64,000 nt of DNA. It comes from Bacillus methanolicus MGA3. Its GTDB lineage: Bacteria > Bacillota > Bacilli > Bacillales > Cytobacillaceae. Where the stretch lies: assembly GCF_000724485.1 (NCBI RefSeq), contig NZ_CP007739.1, forward strand, positions 2,030,843 to 2,094,842, written 5' to 3'. This document shows, piece by piece, positions 1 through 7,412 of this stretch (its first letter is position 1; the number at the start of each line of letters is the position of its first letter). Position numbers and translations under genes: made by a program. The notes under the pieces were generated by a model, which did not search any database, was not told the DNA's origin, and was given only the letters and a program-made list of their open reading frames with translations.

Positions 1-101
1 TCGCCAAATGCACGGCCGATTTCAGGAAGTTTTTTAGGTCCAAAAATAATTAATGCTAAGACGAGTATAAGTATTAAACCTGGAACACCGATATTTGACA
101 T
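1..101 (-). CDS. tatA: Twin-arginine translocase subunit TatA (3' part outside window)
   Basis: The minus strand from 101 encodes a protein beginning [18 protein letters not shown], followed by [14 protein letters not shown]. This is the single N-terminal membrane helix, hinge (FGPKKLPE) and start of the amphipathic helix typical of TatA/TatE, the pore-forming subunit that exports folded proteins. Only 33 codons lie inside the window; the gene runs off the left edge. The ribosome site GAAAGGGATG lies just upstream of the ATG. TatA rather than TatB is favoured by the short FGP hinge, but the C-terminal part is not visible. Confidence 0.85.
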   Translation of the reverse strand, partial: MSNIGVPGLILILVLALIIFGPKKLPEIGRAFG

Positions 102-246
102 AGGTTTACATCCCTTTCAGTCAGCATAATAAAACTACCATGATTATATTACTTTTTTATGAAGCATGCGGTATTTAACTAAAAAATTCATAAGATGTTC
201 ACAAATTAATTTCACTTTTGGCTAATGCGCTTATCAATATAGTACA

Positions 247-1515
247 CTAAACAAGCAAATGAAACAAGTTGCTATCTTTATTAATTTCTTGGAAAGGAAA
301 TCCTTTTTTCTTCATTCGCAAAATTAAATCATGGTAGTCTTCTTTTTGCTTCAATTCGATCCCTACTAGAGCCGGTCCACTTTCTTTATTGTTTTTCTTT
401 GTATATTCAAACCTTGTAATATCATCAGTAGGTCCAAGAACTTCATCCAAAAACTCCCTTAAGGCGCCTGCACGCTGCGGAAAATTTACGATGAAGTAAT
501 AAAGCAATCCTTCATATTGAAGGGAACGCTCTTTGATCTCCTGCATTCGCCCTATATCGTTATTGCCGCCGCTAATGACGCAGACAACAGTTTTTCCTTT
601 TATTTCCTCTTTGTATAAATCCAAAGCTGCAATAGGCAGTGCTCCAGCAGGTTCGGCAACAATTGCATGTTCATTATACATTTCCAAGATGGCTGTACAA
701 ACTTTGCCTTCAGGGACAAGCAAAATGTCGTCAACCAGCTCACTGCAAATATCCAACGTTTTTTCACCAACTGATTTAACCGCTGCTCCATCCACAAATT
801 TATCAATTTCTTCAAGAGTGGTTACAGCACCCAATGAAATCGACGTTTTCATTGACGGTGCTCCTTCAGGCTCCACTCCAATTAATTTTGTGAATGGAGA
901 AATACTTTTAATATATGTGCTTAATCCTGCCATGAGTCCGCCGCCGCCAATGCTGGCAAACACAAAATCGATCGGCTCTTCGCAATCATTTAAAATTTCA
1001 ACCGCAACGGTGCCTTGACCTGCAATAACAGTTTCATCATCAAACGGATGGATAAAAGTGCGGCTTTCCTTTTCTGCACATAAAACTGCTTCATTATAAG
1101 AATCATCAAATGTATCGCCGACAAGAACAATTTCGACATTTCCTCTCCCAAACATTTCCACTTGACTGACTTTTTGTCTTGGGGTTGTTGACGGCATGAA
1201 GATTTTTCCGTTTACTCCAAGCTGTCGGCAGGCATAGGCCACTCCCTGGGCATGATTGCCAGCACTTGCGCATACAACACCATTTGCTAATTTTTCCTCG
1301 CTCAGCGTTTTCATAGAGTAATAAGCTCCACGCAGTTTAAAAGAGCGCACATGCTGGAGATCTTCCCTTTTTAAATAAATGTTGCACCCATACTTTTCCG
1401 ATAATCGTTCATTTTTTTGAAGCGGAGTATGGGCAACGATGTCTTTTAGATGCTGGTAGGCGATCAAAATATCCTCAACCTGTACCCATTTCTTTTTTAA
1501 TACTTTCTGTTCCAT
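247..1515 (-). CDS. ilvA: Threonine dehydratase (threonine ammonia-lyase), biosynthetic
   Basis: This PLP enzyme deaminates threonine to 2-oxobutanoate, the first committed step to isoleucine. The 422-residue protein has the PLP-lysine motif SFKLRGA (Lys60), the substrate/cofactor loop SAGNHAQG (84-91) and the glycine-rich phosphate loop GGGGL (190-194). About 90 C-terminal residues form a single ACT-like regulatory domain, as in the short Bacillus enzyme rather than the 510-residue E. coli type. The ATG is preceded by AGGATGAGGA. It lies downstream of dfrA on the same strand but behind a terminator, so it probably has its own promoter. Isoleucine feedback control is expected from the family. 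Confidence 0.95.
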   Translation of the reverse strand: MEQKVLKKKWVQVEDILIAYQHLKDIVAHTPLQKNERLSEKYGCNIYLKREDLQHVRSFKLRGAYYSMKTLSEEKLANGVVCASAGNHAQGVAYACRQLGVNGKIFMPSTTPRQKVSQVEMFGRGNVEIVLVGDTFDDSYNEAVLCAEKESRTFIHPFDDETVIAGQGTVAVEILNDCEEPIDFVFASIGGGGLMAGLSTYIKSISPFTKLIGVEPEGAPSMKTSISLGAVTTLEEIDKFVDGAAVKSVGEKTLDICSELVDDILLVPEGKVCTAILEMYNEHAIVAEPAGALPIAALDLYKEEIKGKTVVCVISGGNNDIGRMQEIKERSLQYEGLLYYFIVNFPQRAGALREFLDEVLGPTDDITRFEYTKKNNKESGPALVGIELKQKEDYHDLILRMKKKGFPFQEINKDSNLFHLLV

Positions 1516-1618
1516 TCCTCATCCTTCTCTCTTACCTTTATGATTTGTACATTATACCATGTAACTTTACACTTTCAAGATAAATATTTTAAATTTTTTG
1601 TTTTTTTCAATGATTTTT

Positions 1619-1676
1619 GCCCTAATCTATCACCTACTGAAAATGCTTTCTATCCGCTAATTTCAGTCTTTAGGGC
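1619..1676. repeat. Nested inverted repeat in the ilvA upstream region
   Basis: An outer pair GCCCTAA (1619-1625) / TTAGGGC (1670-1676) encloses an inner pair CTGAAA (1637-1642) / TTTCAG (1661-1666). It lies between the dfrA terminator and ilvA, so an ilvA transcript could carry it as a leader hairpin. No T-run follows in either direction, so it is not a standard terminator. It does not match a T-box that I can recognise. Confidence 0.4.
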
Positions 1677-1696
1677 AGCTCCGCCCCTTTTCCCAC

Positions 1697-1721
1697 AAAA
1701 AAACAGCCGAAAGTTCGGCTG
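1697..1721 (-). terminator. Rho-independent terminator after dfrA
   Basis: On the minus strand the hairpin CAGCCGAA-CT-TTCGGCTG is followed by seven T. It starts 10 nt past the dfrA stop codon, closing the thyB-dfrA operon. Confidence 0.9.
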
Positions 1722-1731
1722 CATCGTCTGT

Positions 1732-2217
1732 TTATTTTCGATTAAAAATAAGGAATTCAAAATCGTAAGGATTTTTTTCATCCTTTATTCCTTTTTCTTG
1801 TGATACGAGCTGCCATTCCTCCATATTAAGCTCTGGAAAGAATGTATCCCCCTCAAAACTGTTATGAATTAGTGTACAATACAACTTGTCAGCAAAGGGT
1901 AATATTTCTTTGAAAATTTCCGCTCCTCCAATGACGAAAACTTCTTCATTCTTTTTAGCTGCATAGTTGATAAGCTCTTGGATAGAATGAAGAATTGTGC
2001 ATCCGTCACATTGAAAATCCTTTTTTCTCGTAATGACGATATTTTCTCTGCCTGGGAGATTTCTGCCGATTGAATCGTGGGTTTTTCGGCCCATCACAAT
2101 TGGATGGCCCATCGTCACCCGTTTAAAAAACTTTAAGTCTTCCGGCAGGTGCCACGGGAGTTTATTGTCTTTTCCAATCACCCGGTTTTCATCCATTGCC
2201 CATATTAAAGAAATCAT
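1732..2217 (-). CDS. dfrA: Dihydrofolate reductase
   Basis: It reduces dihydrofolate to tetrahydrofolate with NADPH, regenerating the cofactor used up by thymidylate synthase. At 161 residues it is the usual bacterial length. Family signatures are the N-terminal strand [17 protein letters not shown], the substrate loop [13 protein letters not shown] with the catalytic acid, [11 protein letters not shown] for NADPH binding, and VIGGAEIF near residue 95. The start ATG overlaps the thyB stop as ATGA, so the pair is translationally coupled, as in B. subtilis. A strong terminator follows. Confidence 0.96.
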   Translation of the reverse strand: MISLIWAMDENRVIGKDNKLPWHLPEDLKFFKRVTMGHPIVMGRKTHDSIGRNLPGRENIVITRKKDFQCDGCTILHSIQELINYAAKKNEEVFVIGGAEIFKEILPFADKLYCTLIHNSFEGDTFFPELNMEEWQLVSQEKGIKDEKNPYDFEFLIFNRK

Positions 2218-3017
2218 ACACTGACAACTCCTTTAATATGCGGGTGCGGATCATAACCCTCAAGAACAAAATCTTCGTAGCGGAAATCAAAAATATCGTT
2301 TACATCTCTGGCTATTCTCATCTTTGGAAGCGGGCGTGGATCCCTCGTTAATTGAAGTTTTACTTGTTCAATATGGTTGCGATAAATATGGACATCCCCA
2401 AACGTATGTATAAATTCACCTGGTTCTAGGCTGCAAACTTTAGCAATCATTAATGTCAATAAAGCATAGGAAGCAATATTAAATGGAACACCGAGGAATA
2501 CATCTGCCGAACGCTGATAAAGCTGACAGGAAAGTTTGCCATCTGCCACATAAAACTGGAACAAACAATGGCATGGCGGAAGTGCCATTTTCGGAAGATC
2601 AGCCACATTCCAGGCGCTGACAATCAATCTTCTGGAGTTTGGATTGTTCTTAATTTGATCAATCAGCTCGCTGATTTGATCAATCGTTTGGCCATCCGCT
2701 CCGGTCCATGACCGCCATTGGTGACCGTACACAGGACCAAGATCACCATTTTCATCAGCCCATTCATTCCATATCCGAACCCCATTTTCCTGAAGGTATT
2801 TAACATTTGTGTCGCCTTTTAAAAACCAGAGCAATTCATAGATAATCGATTTTACATGAAGTTTTTTCGTAGTTAACAGCGGAAAGCCTTCCTGCAAATT
2901 AAACCGCATTTGATAACCGAACGTGCTGATCGTACCGGTTCCGGTTCGGTCTTCTTTCACTGTACCATTTTTTAATATATGTTCGCAAAGTTGTAAATAT
3001 TGCTTCAATGAAATCAC
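2214..3017 (-). CDS. thyB: Thymidylate synthase (ThyA/ThyB type)
   Basis: It methylates dUMP to dTMP using methylene-tetrahydrofolate. The 267-residue protein carries the catalytic cysteine in PPCHCLFQF (Cys149), the phosphate-binding arginines in EDRTGTGT and SRR (129-130), and the C-terminal [10 protein letters not shown] tail that closes over the active site. Length and sequence match the E. coli ThyA-like enzyme that B. subtilis calls ThyB, not the longer phage-type ThyA and not flavin-dependent ThyX. It is first in the thyB-dfrA operon. About 130 nt separate its start from the next gene upstream, and I saw no clear promoter there. Confidence 0.94.
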   Translation of the reverse strand: MISLKQYLQLCEHILKNGTVKEDRTGTGTISTFGYQMRFNLQEGFPLLTTKKLHVKSIIYELLWFLKGDTNVKYLQENGVRIWNEWADENGDLGPVYGHQWRSWTGADGQTIDQISELIDQIKNNPNSRRLIVSAWNVADLPKMALPPCHCLFQFYVADGKLSCQLYQRSADVFLGVPFNIASYALLTLMIAKVCSLEPGEFIHTFGDVHIYRNHIEQVKLQLTRDPRPLPKMRIARDVNDIFDFRYEDFVLEGYDPHPHIKGVVSV

Positions 3018-3149
3018 CTCTATATCACGGAATACTTGGCTTGAGTGTCTTTCCTATTTTAACTTATTCCTGATTATTATTAAACCTATCTCCTTGTTAG
3101 GCTTGGGATTAAGAACTCATGAAAGTGCGGGAGTCTTCCTGTTCTAAAA

Positions 3150-3851
3150 TTATTTCAGATTTTTGATTAATTGGTAAGTTGCAGGTGCTTTCTGTTTTAA
3201 TTCGTGCTTATATTCTCCGCCAAGGAAATACATGGCAAATGATTCAGCAAAATATTCTTCCGGATATGTTAAAAAGTAGGCATTGCCAGGAAATAAATAA
3301 TTTTTTTCTTGTTTCCATATTTTCAAAAAAGATGGATCGTTGCGAATTTCATTATATACATACCGGTCAATTGAATGGGCCAGTTCATGAAGCTCGAGAT
3401 TTACCGAACCATGCCCCTTTCCTTTTTCACTGCAGCCGATTTTTACGAGAACTATCTTCCCCCCGCCTATTCCAGGCACCTCATCCCATGTTGTCTTGCT
3501 TTGGTATCCGCGAGGAATGATGCCATGTAAATGATGTGCGGAAGGATTGTCTGTCAGCTTGCCTTCAAATAATTTCACTGTAATCCCTTTTTCAGCTGCT
3601 TTTTTCAACATGGATTTCGGGAGTCTGTCAATGCGTGAAATGATTGAAGCTGCTTCCTTCTGGTCAAAAGGTCTCTTCGGAAGCAAAATCATGTCGCCGA
3701 GAATATCGGGAGAATGGAGGTTCAATTGATCCTGAAGTACAGTGTGGCTTGAAAAATCTTTTAATTTTAAACTGTCAATTGGCGACGGGGAATTTCCCAA
3801 TAATGTAAGGGAAACCGAAATAACGAAAACCATAAGCAACCACTTGCGCAT
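3150..3851 (-). CDS. Secreted anthrax-lethal-factor-like zinc metallopeptidase (M34 / Pro-Pro endopeptidase type)
   Basis: The predicted protein has a signal peptide (MRKWLLMVFVISVSLTLLG) and a C-terminal zinc-peptidase domain. Numbering from an ATG three codons further upstream, HELAH is at 158-162 and YPEEYFAESFAMYF at 199-212, which supplies the third zinc ligand (one of the glutamates) and a tyrosine. This pairing and the overall size (about 233 residues) fit the ATLF domain family that includes anthrax lethal factor and the secreted Pro-Pro endopeptidases such as clostridial Zmp1. I chose the second ATG (3851) because GAAGG lies 9 nt before it, whereas it abuts the first. No proline-rich surface substrate is encoded nearby, so cleavage specificity is unknown. 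Monocistronic. Confidence 0.75.
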   Translation of the reverse strand: MRKWLLMVFVISVSLTLLGNSPSPIDSLKLKDFSSHTVLQDQLNLHSPDILGDMILLPKRPFDQKEAASIISRIDRLPKSMLKKAAEKGITVKLFEGKLTDNPSAHHLHGIIPRGYQSKTTWDEVPGIGGGKIVLVKIGCSEKGKGHGSVNLELHELAHSIDRYVYNEIRNDPSFLKIWKQEKNYLFPGNAYFLTYPEEYFAESFAMYFLGGEYKHELKQKAPATYQLIKNLK

Positions 3852-3953
3852 AAAAATCATCCTTCTGCAAATCTAGGGAGCTAGTTTCATTGAATTCTTG
3901 AAACTCAGAAAATATTAATCCTATTATAGCATATGAAAATCGTTTTCGACCTT

Positions 3954-3992
3954 AGGGGGCCAGACCCCTACTTTAGTAGGGGTCTGGCCCCT
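3954..3992. repeat. GGGTCTGACCC-family hairpin (copy 1)
   Basis: A near-perfect hairpin pairs AGGGGGCCAGACCCCTA with TAGGGGTCTGGCCCCT around a short loop, 8 nt past the terC stop. It shares the GACCCC/GGGGTC core with the other copies in this window but lacks the outer CTGTCTCA arms. It probably acts as a terminator for terC. Confidence 0.75.
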
Positions 3993-3999
3993 ATTATAC

Positions 4000-4779
4000 T
4001 CATGCACTTTTTTTATGGCCAACCGTTTCTTTTTTCTTATTCAAGTAGTGAATGACAAAGGTGATGCCAAATGTAATTAACAGGAGAATAAAGAAGTAAA
4101 TATTGTCTAAATGGAAGCCGAATACCCCAGCTATCATTTTTACACCAATAATGAAAATCAATACATATGCGGCCGTTTCAAGCTCAGGCACTCTGTCAAT
4201 CAGTTTAATAAATACTCCGGCTACTCCGCGCATCATTAAGACACCAATCATTCCGCCCAATAACAGTATCCAGACCTCTTGGCTGATGCCAAACGCAGCC
4301 AAAACGCTGTCGACAGAAAAGGCCATATCCATTAATTCTACCGCTATAACTGTTCCCCAGAAGGCACCGAACAACCGAATCATCAGTCCATTTTTATCAA
4401 TTCCTTTAACTTCATCTTCCTTATGACCGCTCTTCTTATCCATAAAATATTTTATCGATAACCAGACTAAGTACGATGCACCAAGCACCTTAATCCACCA
4501 AAGTTCAATTAAATATACGCCTAAGCCGATTGCGATAAACCGGAAAGTATACGCACCCAACAAGCCATAGAATAGCGCTTTTCTCCGTTTCTCCACAGGC
4601 AAGTGTTTCACCATTATTGCCAACACCAATGCATTATCGGCTGACAATAATCCTTCGAGAATGACAAGCGTTCCAATTAACCCCCAACTGACAGGGTCTG
4701 TTAAGACTTTTACCCACATATCCCATTCAAAAAATTGGGAATAAGTATGAATAATTCCTTCTAATAATGACATTAACAA
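4000..4779 (-). CDS. TerC family integral membrane protein
   Basis: This is a 259-residue membrane protein with about seven hydrophobic helices. It has the family's acidic membrane motifs: LIGTLVILEGLLSADNALVLA near residue 35-55 and AVELMDMAFSVDSVLAAFG near 145-165, where the aspartates are thought to bind or move metal ions. B. subtilis homologues YceF, YkoY and YjbE act in Mn(II) efflux or metalation of exported enzymes; which one this matches cannot be decided here. No yybP-ykoY manganese riboswitch was seen in the short leader. The start has GGGAGGAACATTGTTA before the ATG. Confidence 0.9.
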   Translation of the reverse strand: MLMSLLEGIIHTYSQFFEWDMWVKVLTDPVSWGLIGTLVILEGLLSADNALVLAIMVKHLPVEKRRKALFYGLLGAYTFRFIAIGLGVYLIELWWIKVLGASYLVWLSIKYFMDKKSGHKEDEVKGIDKNGLMIRLFGAFWGTVIAVELMDMAFSVDSVLAAFGISQEVWILLLGGMIGVLMMRGVAGVFIKLIDRVPELETAAYVLIFIIGVKMIAGVFGFHLDNIYFFILLLITFGITFVIHYLNKKKETVGHKKSA

Positions 4780-4812
4780 TGTTCCTCCCGGTATTGATTC
4801 AAAGCATAGAAA

Positions 4813-4902
4813 GGGGCTGACTCATAAGATCTGACTCCCTCCATAAATAACAATAATCTATTGTGTTGGAGGGGTCTGACCCTTTGTTTTTTGAGTCAGC
4901 CT
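4813..4902. repeat. GGGTCTGACCC-family element with CTGACTCA arms (copy 2)
   Basis: Outer arms GGCTGACTCA and TGAGTCAGCC flank inner copies of the (A/T)CTGACcCcTCC motif (about 4830-4842 and 4868-4882) and an AT-rich centre containing AATCTATTGT. The whole 90 bp can fold back on itself. It sits between ypjP and terC, both minus strand. Confidence 0.8.
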
Positions 4903-4964
4903 TCAATTAATAGTTTCAAAAACATATAATATCATTTTTTCATATAAAACAATTTTTTTCAATT

Positions 4965-5573
4965 CTACACGCGTTCCCAATTCGGTGGGGTGTTTTTATC
5001 CCAATAAATTGACCCGAGATGGTGATGGGCCTGAAAATTGTCATGGTGCGTATGGTAATGAAAATTAAACCAATACCCTTCAAGCGGCGGATGGTCTCTT
5101 CTGACATGAAAACGGATCAGATCCTTTTTCGTCTGGCTGTCCACAATATGAAAAATTTTCTCTGAAGTACCCCCTCCAGGAACTTCCGTAATTTCAAGCC
5201 GAGATAATTCTTCTTTTGGATACTGGGAAGCAACCGTTGCAATTGCTCTTTCAATGTTTGGAAGAATGATTTTCTTAAATTCATCCTCAATGACAGGCTT
5301 GATTCTTGGCCCGAACTTTTTGTAAGATTGTTCCTCTGCTTCCTTCATCATACTTTGAATAAATTGATCCCTGGCAGAGACTATTTCCTCAAGATTGCTT
5401 TCTTCTGATGATGTTTCATTCAGTTTTTCTACAGAGTCGGATTCAAATGCATCCCGTTTCGGTGGTTTATGATTGTTTACATTGTTATATAAAAAGTCCT
5501 GAGATGGGGTAACCATTCCAAAGGTTAAGATGGTTACAAGTATGACGAATGATTTTCGAAGCCATTTAGGCAT
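4965..5573 (-). CDS. ypjP: YpjP-like conserved protein of unknown function
   Basis: About 202 residues with an N-terminal hydrophobic segment (MPKWLRKSFVILVTILTFGM) that could be a signal peptide or anchor. A charged linker and a histidine-rich C-terminal region (FNFHYHTHHDNFQAHHHLGSIYW) follow. Size, position next to thyB-dfrA and sequence match B. subtilis YpjP as I remember it. The histidine-rich segment may bind metal, which is inference. An ATG five codons upstream sits directly on the AAGG ribosome site, so I prefer the ATG at 5573. No function is established. Confidence 0.75.
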   Translation of the reverse strand: MPKWLRKSFVILVTILTFGMVTPSQDFLYNNVNNHKPPKRDAFESDSVEKLNETSSEESNLEEIVSARDQFIQSMMKEAEEQSYKKFGPRIKPVIEDEFKKIILPNIERAIATVASQYPKEELSRLEITEVPGGGTSEKIFHIVDSQTKKDLIRFHVRRDHPPLEGYWFNFHYHTHHDNFQAHHHLGSIYWDKNTPPNWERV

Positions 5574-5840
5574 ACTAATTTGCACCATCCTTGCATTGTA
5601 CTGAAGATTTGGTGAAGATTCAGGAAATACTATTTTTTGATTACATACTGGTGTTCATGAAAATCTTCCAGCATATAAATGAAAACTACTTTTCCTAGCT
5701 ATTATACTTCTTATTACGTAAAAATGGGATAATAGGGTTTCATTTTTTTTTATAAAGGTTAAAATAGAAATAATAAAAACATCTTTGATTTCGCTGCAAA
5801 TATTTTTGAAATACGAATAAATAGGGAAGGGAGTTTTGTG

Positions 5841-5918
5841 ATGGACTGGAGTTTGGCAATCGTTATTGGCTGCCTTTTATTGATGGGCTATTTTGTGTAT
5901 TTGGCGATTACGGACTAA
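5841..5918 (+). CDS. 25-residue single-span membrane peptide
   Basis: A short plus-strand reading frame encodes MDWSLAIVIGCLLLMGYFVY, then LAITD and a stop. It has a well-placed ribosome site (GGGAAGGGAGTTTTGTG before ATG) and is followed within 10 nt by a strong terminator hairpin. The hydrophobic stretch from residue 4 to 23 would span the membrane once. It resembles in design the tiny accessory subunits of membrane complexes (KdpF- or CydX-like), but I do not recognise the sequence. It is the only plus-strand gene in the first 16.9 kb. Confidence 0.6.
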   Translation: MDWSLAIVIGCLLLMGYFVYLAITD

Positions 5919-5927
5919 TGTTAAAAT

Positions 5928-5954
5928 AGGGGCGGACTACCGCCCCTCTTTTAT
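5928..5954 (+). terminator. Terminator after the 25-residue ORF
   Basis: The stem AGGGGCGG-ACTA-CCGCCCCT is followed by CTTTTATTA in plus direction. Its tight placement supports the small upstream reading frame as a real transcription unit. Confidence 0.8.
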
Positions 5955-5993
5955 TAAATACGAGTGAGGTCCTGGGCCTCTCGTAGTGACACA

Positions 5994-6770
5994 TTACTGT
6001 TTCTCAAGCACTCCAAAATGAAATTTAGCCGTTTTCCTCTTAAAAACATGAAATCCGAATTTTTCAAACCGCGAACTTCTAAAATGATCCTTTAAAACAA
6101 CTCGTTTCCGGGCAACCCTCATCGCTTCCTTCATTAACTCTTCATCAAGATCATGATAAACCGCAATTTTCGTCAATGCCTTAATTCCATCTGATTCCAA
6201 AATGTTCTCTTCAAACATTGGATCAAAATAAACGACATCATAGCTTTCATCTGAAAGAGTTTGCAAGTAATTTGTTGAAAAGCTAGAGACGACATTTATT
6301 TTTCTCATTGCTTGATCCATTATCTTAAGACTTGAGGTCCACTTATTTAAACCTTTATCTACGATATAAGCTAAATATGGATTAGCTTCAACACCAGTAA
6401 CCGCACCCTTTTCCCCGACAGCGAAGCTTGCAATAATGCTGTCGGAAGCAAGCCCGAGTGTACAATCAAGAAAGCTCATTCCAGGCTTTAATTGTGCCGC
6501 TTCAAGAAATGGATCATGTTCTCCTTTTACGAGTCGTTTGAGCCGAAACATGGCTGAATTCGGATGAAAAAAGAAAGGCTCATTTTCCCCAAAAGGATAT
6601 AATTCAAGACGATCTTTCCCTACTACAATACAATCATCTTGCAAAACGTGTTGAATCGATCGTATAGAACGCTTTTTTCTTGCTATATATTTCACTTGCA
6701 AATCCTTTGCAATTTGTTTTGCTTGTTCAATCATTTCCAAGTTTGTTCGTCCTGCAGTCGTTACAAACAT
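5994..6770 (-). CDS. ypiP: YpiP, RsmJ-like SAM-dependent methyltransferase
   Basis: The 258-residue protein has a class I Rossmann fold signature: FLDCTLGLASDSIIASFAVG (motif I, about 99-118), VTGVEANP (acidic end of strand 2) and VVYFDPMFEE (about 195-204), a DPPY-like motif IV. This arrangement is that of the RsmJ/YhiQ family, whose E. coli member methylates G1516 of 16S rRNA. B. subtilis YpiP occupies the same map position. Substrate in Bacillus is not established, so an rRNA target is inference. Start has AGGTGAAAAC before ATG. Confidence 0.8.
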   Translation of the reverse strand: MFVTTAGRTNLEMIEQAKQIAKDLQVKYIARKKRSIRSIQHVLQDDCIVVGKDRLELYPFGENEPFFFHPNSAMFRLKRLVKGEHDPFLEAAQLKPGMSFLDCTLGLASDSIIASFAVGEKGAVTGVEANPYLAYIVDKGLNKWTSSLKIMDQAMRKINVVSSFSTNYLQTLSDESYDVVYFDPMFEENILESDGIKALTKIAVYHDLDEELMKEAMRVARKRVVLKDHFRSSRFEKFGFHVFKRKTAKFHFGVLEKQ

Positions 6771-6841
6771 GTTTTCACCTGAATATTTGCTTTTTAAAAA
6801 GGCAAAATGCTGCTCATGAGTTACTATAGAAAAAGGCCTAA

Positions 6842-6873
6842 AAAGAAAAAGGACGCCTCTAAAGACATCCTTT
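6842..6873 (-). terminator. Terminator after brxA
   Basis: On the minus strand AAAGGATGTC pairs with GGCGTCCTTT (G-U pairs allowed) around TTTAGA, followed by a T-rich tail. Confidence 0.75.
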
Positions 6874-6900
6874 CTTTGAAACTAATCATGCTATTTTAAA

Positions 6901-7335
6901 CTAACAATGTTGTTCGAATGCTGTCAATAGGTTTTCCAAAATTGCTTCCATTGGATGATCTTCAATATCATGGCGCGGAATAAAATGCACAACTTCTTTT
7001 CCTTTTAAGAGAGCCATTGACGGAGATGAGGGCTCATAGCCTGTGAAATATTCGCGCATTTTTGCGGTTGCTTCTTTATCCTGTCCGGCAAATACTGTTA
7101 CTAAATGGTCCGGTTTTTTGTCACTGCGTAAAACTGCTTGTGTTGCAGCAGGACGTGCAAGACCGGCGGCACAACCGCACACCGAATTGACAAAGACAAG
7201 TGTAGTGCCTTCAACATTTTCCATAAATTCTTCTACATCATTAACAGTGAGCAGTTCTTTAAATCCGGCACGCAAGAGCTCCTCACGCATCGGTTTTACC
7301 ATTTGTTTCATATATTCTTCATATGCCATTGACAT
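6901..7335 (-). CDS. brxA: Bacilliredoxin BrxA (YphP)
   Basis: A 144-residue thioredoxin-fold protein with the characteristic CGC active site in NSVCGCAAGLARPAA (about 52-66) and a C-terminal cysteine (AFEQHC). Bacilliredoxins reduce protein-bacillithiol mixed disulfides after oxidative stress, which implies that this organism makes bacillithiol. Near identity to B. subtilis YphP from memory, including the start MSMAYEEYMKQ. The start has GGGAGGGTAACCAT before ATG. It lies just downstream of ilvD, an Fe-S enzyme sensitive to oxidation, in the same order as in B. subtilis, and is closed by its own terminator. Confidence 0.94.
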   Translation of the reverse strand: MSMAYEEYMKQMVKPMREELLRAGFKELLTVNDVEEFMENVEGTTLVFVNSVCGCAAGLARPAATQAVLRSDKKPDHLVTVFAGQDKEATAKMREYFTGYEPSSPSMALLKGKEVVHFIPRHDIEDHPMEAILENLLTAFEQHC

Positions 7336-7412
7336 ATGGTTACCCTCCCTTTAAATGTTTGCAATGTAAGCATACTATAATCACTGCTTACATTGCAATC
7401 TTGATAACGGGA

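Noticed and set aside
1516..1731. T-box element before ilvA
   Set aside because: No specifier stem, no TGG-containing T-box sequence and no competing terminator were seen.
3179..3520. 113-codon plus-strand frame opposite the M34 peptidase gene
   Set aside because: Antisense shadow of a well-supported gene; no start site and no family features.
4780..4964. yybP-ykoY manganese riboswitch before the TerC-family gene
   Set aside because: The upstream region is filled by repeat copy 2 and lacks the conserved loop motifs of that aptamer.
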